This document shows positions 8,892-10,985 of a stretch of 10,985 nucleotides of DNA, piece after piece (positions within the stretch are counted from its first letter, which is position 1; every line of letters starts with the position of its first letter). A program made the position numbers and the translations under genes. The DNA is from Circinella minor (Eukaryota; Mucoromycota; Mucoromycetes; Mucorales; Lichtheimiaceae), in the NCBI GenBank assembly GCA_016758965.1, contig JAEPRB010000616.1, positions 1-10,985 on the forward strand, in the 5' to 3' direction. The notes below the pieces were generated by a model. The model did no database searches. It was given only the letters and a program-made list of their open reading frames with translations, and was not told the DNA's origin.

Positions 8892-9836
8892 CTAATTGTG
8901 CATGGGCCGAAAATCCTGCTTGCCATGACGATTTTCTTGGCGACGACTCTTACAATCATGATGAATATGACCATGTTCACCACACTTAAAACATTTTACC
9001 CAATTTATACCATCATTCGATCGACTGCCATATGATCCGCCACCGCTCGAGCCACCATAATGACGATTTGCCGGTTTAATTACATTAAGATCTATAGGAG
9101 TGGGACCTTGATTACCAAAAGAAGGAGACGATTGACCAAACGACTTATTAAAAGGAGAGAAATTTGATGGATGACGATTACTAACCTTTGCGCACTGTTC
9201 TGCTGTTTCATATGCCTCAGCATAAGCATATGCCTCTGATAACGAGAAAGGCTTCTGCATCAAGACTTGTAACCGACACTGATACTTAAGACCTTGGACA
9301 AAGTTAAACAATGCATCTTTTATATCCATGTCAGGCAACTCCAGCATTAATGAATGAAACTCCCGAACATATTGTTCCACCGACCCTATTTGGTAAAGTT
9401 GTTATAACCGCTGTCGAGCTAATTGTTCTGCATTAGCTGGTTTAAATTCATACTTGAATACGCGCTTGAATTCAGACCATGTACTGGGAGTTGAAGTCGT
9501 CATGTCATATTCCACACTACACTACCACGTCACTGCACCATCACGCAATAAGGTTACTGCAAACAACACCATTTGATAATTGTCAATATTCACAAACTCA
9601 GTATACTTTTCTAATGAATATAACCATGCCTCTACTTGTTGAACCGTGCGCTCACCATGAAAAGTATCCAGTTGACGTGGACGAATGATCTTTGCCAAAC
9701 TTTGTTGATCATCAGTATGTGCTGTAGGTCTTGTTGGTTGTATACATAAGTTTGCGATTTGTTCTGCCTGTTGTTGTTGTTACTGCATTATTTGTTGCAA
9801 CGATTGAAGCATTGTCATAATTGTTTGTTGTTCCAT
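8892..9836 (-). pseudogene. Retrotransposon gag polyprotein, pseudogene with three in-frame stops
   Basis: Gag would form the virus-like particle and bind the element's RNA. The frame runs unbroken in register from ATG 9836-9834 to TAG 8894-8892 (314 codons) but has stops at 9782-9780 (TAA), 9524-9522 (TAG) and 9404-9402 (TAA). The N-terminus is Gln-rich. The middle is a typical retrotransposon gag region: TFHGERTVQQVEAWLYSLEK, then AVTW, TWSEFKRVFKYEF and SVEQYVREFHSL. A Ser/Gly-rich linker leads to a CCHC zinc knuckle (C-x2-C-x4-H-x4-C, CFKCGEHGHIHHDC). There are no frameshifts. The TAG follows AVTW where related gags have a second Trp, which points to a G-to-A change, and the first TAA sits in a Gln run, which fits C-to-T. 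So the gene is inactive by point decay. Confidence 0.8.
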
Positions 9837-9887
9837 ATTACCAGCTTGTGGTTGATTATCTATTTTGAATCAATGAATCAATTTTTC

Positions 9888-9901
9888 TTCTGTCGCTACT
9901 A
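9888..9901 (-). other. Candidate retrotransposon primer-binding site
   Basis: On the minus strand TAGTAGCGACAG follows the LTR end TGACA by two bases. If the first bases were once TGG, this is complementary to a tRNA 3' end in which CCA is preceded by an A and a U72. A U72 paired with A1 is the hallmark of eukaryotic initiator tRNA-Met, a common primer. The TGG to TAG change matches the decay seen in gag. Confidence 0.4.
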
Positions 9902-10138
9902 AATGTCAGATCTGTTGTAAGTTTATATGACTAATCGCTGCACCTTAACGTTAAAAATAATAACCAGGATTCTTCGGTAGATAAAACACAATAAACTATG
10001 CCATAAGGGAAATGATAATAAAGAAGGTGAGGAAGGTAAAATAAGAAATAAGTAGACTAGTTAATAATTAGATAGATAACTCGACAATTAGATAGTTTGT
10101 TAATTCGTTAATTTTTATTATTATTATTTTGGATGGTA

Positions 10139-10146
10139 TTTATATA
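10139..10146 (-). promoter_or_regulatory. Candidate TATA box of the LTR promoter
   Basis: TATATAAA on the minus strand lies inside the LTR about 300 bp upstream of gag, where a U3 promoter would be expected. AT-richness makes it a modest call. Confidence 0.35.
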
Positions 10147-10500
10147 AAAACAAAATAAAAATAATATTTCCAAATATGAATATGAATATGATAATATTAT
10201 TAAAATAATAATATTATGCAAATGACATGATCGTTGTCTTGATAAGAATAAGAAATAATGAAAATCAAAAATAAATAAATTAAAAACAGAATATAGATCA
10301 ATATGATCTATACGAGACAACACAAAAGAATTAATTAAAGATCATAAAGATGGTCTTTCATAATAACATAAAAGGAAAAGAATATTATAAATGGGAGAGA
10401 CGATGGAGGTAATAATAATAAATAATATAAATGGAAATAAGGGAGATAATGTATGAAAGAATATAGGAGGAATAGATGGGTGGTGAATAAAAGTAACTAA

Positions 10501-10567
10501 TAGGTAAATACGTTAGGTAGAAGTATTTACCTAGCGACAACCCGGATTCCTGGGTTGGAATCGTCGC
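10501..10567. repeat. Two adjacent hairpins at the outer LTR end
   Basis: TAGGTAAATAC (10501-10511) and GTATTTACCTA (10523-10533) are perfect 11-bp inverted arms around 11 bases. Directly after, GCGACAACCC (10534-10543) faces GGGTT (10552-10556) and GTCGC (10563-10567), making a nested stem. They are probably structure in the retroelement RNA or remnants of a smaller insertion. Confidence 0.55.
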
Positions 10568-10639
10568 TTTAACGTCACATTTGGAACTGACGCGGAACTG
10601 GGAACACAAGCCGCTTCAGACGCGACAAAATCAACAAGC

Positions 10640-10712
10640 GGGCATGTGGCCAAATGGATAAGGCGCCTGACTACGAATCAGGAGATCGTAGGTTCGACCC
10701 CTACCTTGCTCA
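10640..10712 (+). tRNA. tRNA-Arg(ACG)
   Basis: The cloverleaf is complete: acceptor 10640-10646 with 10705-10711, D stem GCC/GGC (10649-10651, 10662-10664), anticodon stem CCTGA/TCAGG around loop CTACGAA (anticodon ACG at 10673-10675), T stem GTAGG/CCTAC around TTCGACC, and discriminator A at 10712. The A box TGGCCAAATGG and B box GGTTCGACCCC fit eukaryotic consensus. With A34 edited to inosine it would read CGU, CGC and CGA. No intron and no encoded CCA. The acceptor has a T:T mismatch (10645 with 10706), so function may be reduced. Confidence 0.9.
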
Positions 10713-10723
10713 CAAACAATTAA

Positions 10724-10727
10724 TTTT
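10724..10727 (+). terminator. RNA polymerase III terminator of tRNA-Arg
   Basis: TTTT lies 12 nt past the tRNA end, with a stronger T6 backup at 10750-10755. Confidence 0.55.
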
Positions 10728-10841
10728 ACCAGTATTTGAGTGGTGTTTATTTTTTGGACTGTTTTATTATTGCTGTAACCTTATTATTACTATTGGTTAA
10801 TTTTATTATATTACTGTTGACACTGGACATAAAATGTTTTT

Positions 10842-10985
10842 TTAGCCAGCTCAAACTTGGCTCAAACCACAAGTTTGAGCTCGTTTGAGCTGGCTAAGTT
10901 ATTAAGTTTGAGAAATTTTAAGAATTGGTAAGCAGACTTTTTATCTGCTGAAACGAGTTAAAACTGTTAGTTTGAGCAGCTAAAA
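10842..10985. repeat. Palindromic GTTTGAGC / GCTCAAAC repeat cluster
   Basis: TTAGCCAGCTCAAAC (10842-10856) and GTTTGAGCTGGCTAA (10883-10897) are perfect 15-bp inverted arms. Nested inside are GCTCAAAC (10860-10867) and GTTTGAGC (10873-10880). More copies of TTTGAG follow near 10907 and 10972, and AGCAGA/TCTGCT (about 10931-10950) forms a further hairpin. It is probably the edge of a foldback or MITE-like element running off the window. The stretch 10728-10841 is AT-rich with nothing recognised. Confidence 0.6.

Larger units (their letters stand above)
8892..10579 (-). mobile_element. 5' part of a decayed LTR retrotransposon (LTR, PBS, gag; pol missing)
   Basis: On the minus strand the order is LTR (about 10579-9904), primer-binding site (about 9901-9888) and gag (9836-8892), then sequence stops resembling a retroelement at the Merlin repeat. 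No protease, reverse transcriptase or integrase is present in the window, nor a second LTR. Gag type and CCHC knuckle are compatible with a Ty3/gypsy element. Confidence 0.7.
9904..10579 (-). repeat. 5' LTR of the retrotransposon (approximate)
   Basis: The inner end TGACA (9908-9904) next to the primer-binding site is reasonably placed. The outer end is taken as TGTGACG starting at 10579; TGTGTTCC at 10608 is an alternative. No second LTR is present to confirm either. The segment contains a TATA box (10146-10139), strong hairpins near the outer end, and similar ACGTTAA-G-CGA-GATT blocks near both ends. No gene is seen; the short open frames on both strands are AT-rich noise. Confidence 0.5.

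Noticed and set aside
10108..10609. Two open frames inside the LTR
   Set aside because: They are AT-rich, rich in Tyr/Ile/Ser and lie within non-coding LTR sequence; no coding signature.
1..10985. CRISPR array, bacterial operon or phage content
   Set aside because: There are no spaced direct repeats, the genes are intron-split, and all elements are eukaryotic transposons. The Merlin transposase resembles bacterial IS1595 only at family level.

Overview
The window looks like an AT-rich eukaryotic, most likely fungal, genome segment made almost entirely of transposable elements. Short spliceosomal introns (about 60-140 nt), AATAAA-type poly(A) signals, a eukaryotic tRNA-Arg(ACG) and a Plavaka-type transposase all point to a fungus. 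The lysine/asparagine-rich intronless Merlin (IS1595/ISXO2-like) transposase suggests an early-diverging lineage such as the arbuscular mycorrhizal Glomeromycotina (Rhizophagus-like). The lineage is an inference, not proven.

Layout. (i) About 120-8870 is a Merlin element. Its transposase is cut in two: the zinc-ribbon N-terminal half lies at 332-693 and the DDE catalytic half at 7683-8229. (ii) Between them sits a roughly 7.0 kb Plavaka (CACTA-like) transposon at about 694-7682. It is flanked by a 6-bp duplication, TAATAA. Removing the insert plus one duplication copy restores one open Merlin frame of 300 codons. (iii) The Plavaka element carries two divergent, intron-rich and apparently intact genes separated by 341 bp: the transposase on the minus strand (1088-5220, 15 exons, 985 aa) and an accessory gene on the plus strand (5562-7249, 7 exons, 396 aa). 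Its ends have imperfect inverted repeats and many GCCTATA/TATAGGC subterminal motifs. (iv) Downstream of the Merlin catalytic half is a frameshifted lysine-rich small ORF (8321-8604), then an AATCCGGAT-rich inverted-repeat end near 8740-8870. (v) 8892-10579 is the 5' part of a decayed LTR retrotransposon on the minus strand: LTR, primer-binding site, and gag with a CCHC knuckle and three in-frame stops. (vi) A tRNA-Arg(ACG) gene at 10640-10712 lies about 60 bp outside the LTR. (vii) The last about 140 bp is a palindromic GTTTGAGC-rich repeat.

How the parts relate. The order of events can be read from the damage. The LTR element appears oldest (stops, missing pol). Merlin came to lie next to or inside it. 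The Plavaka element is youngest, because its genes, duplication and host frame are still clean. The two Plavaka genes share one intergenic region and probably act together in transposition. Apart from the tRNA, I see no ordinary host gene.
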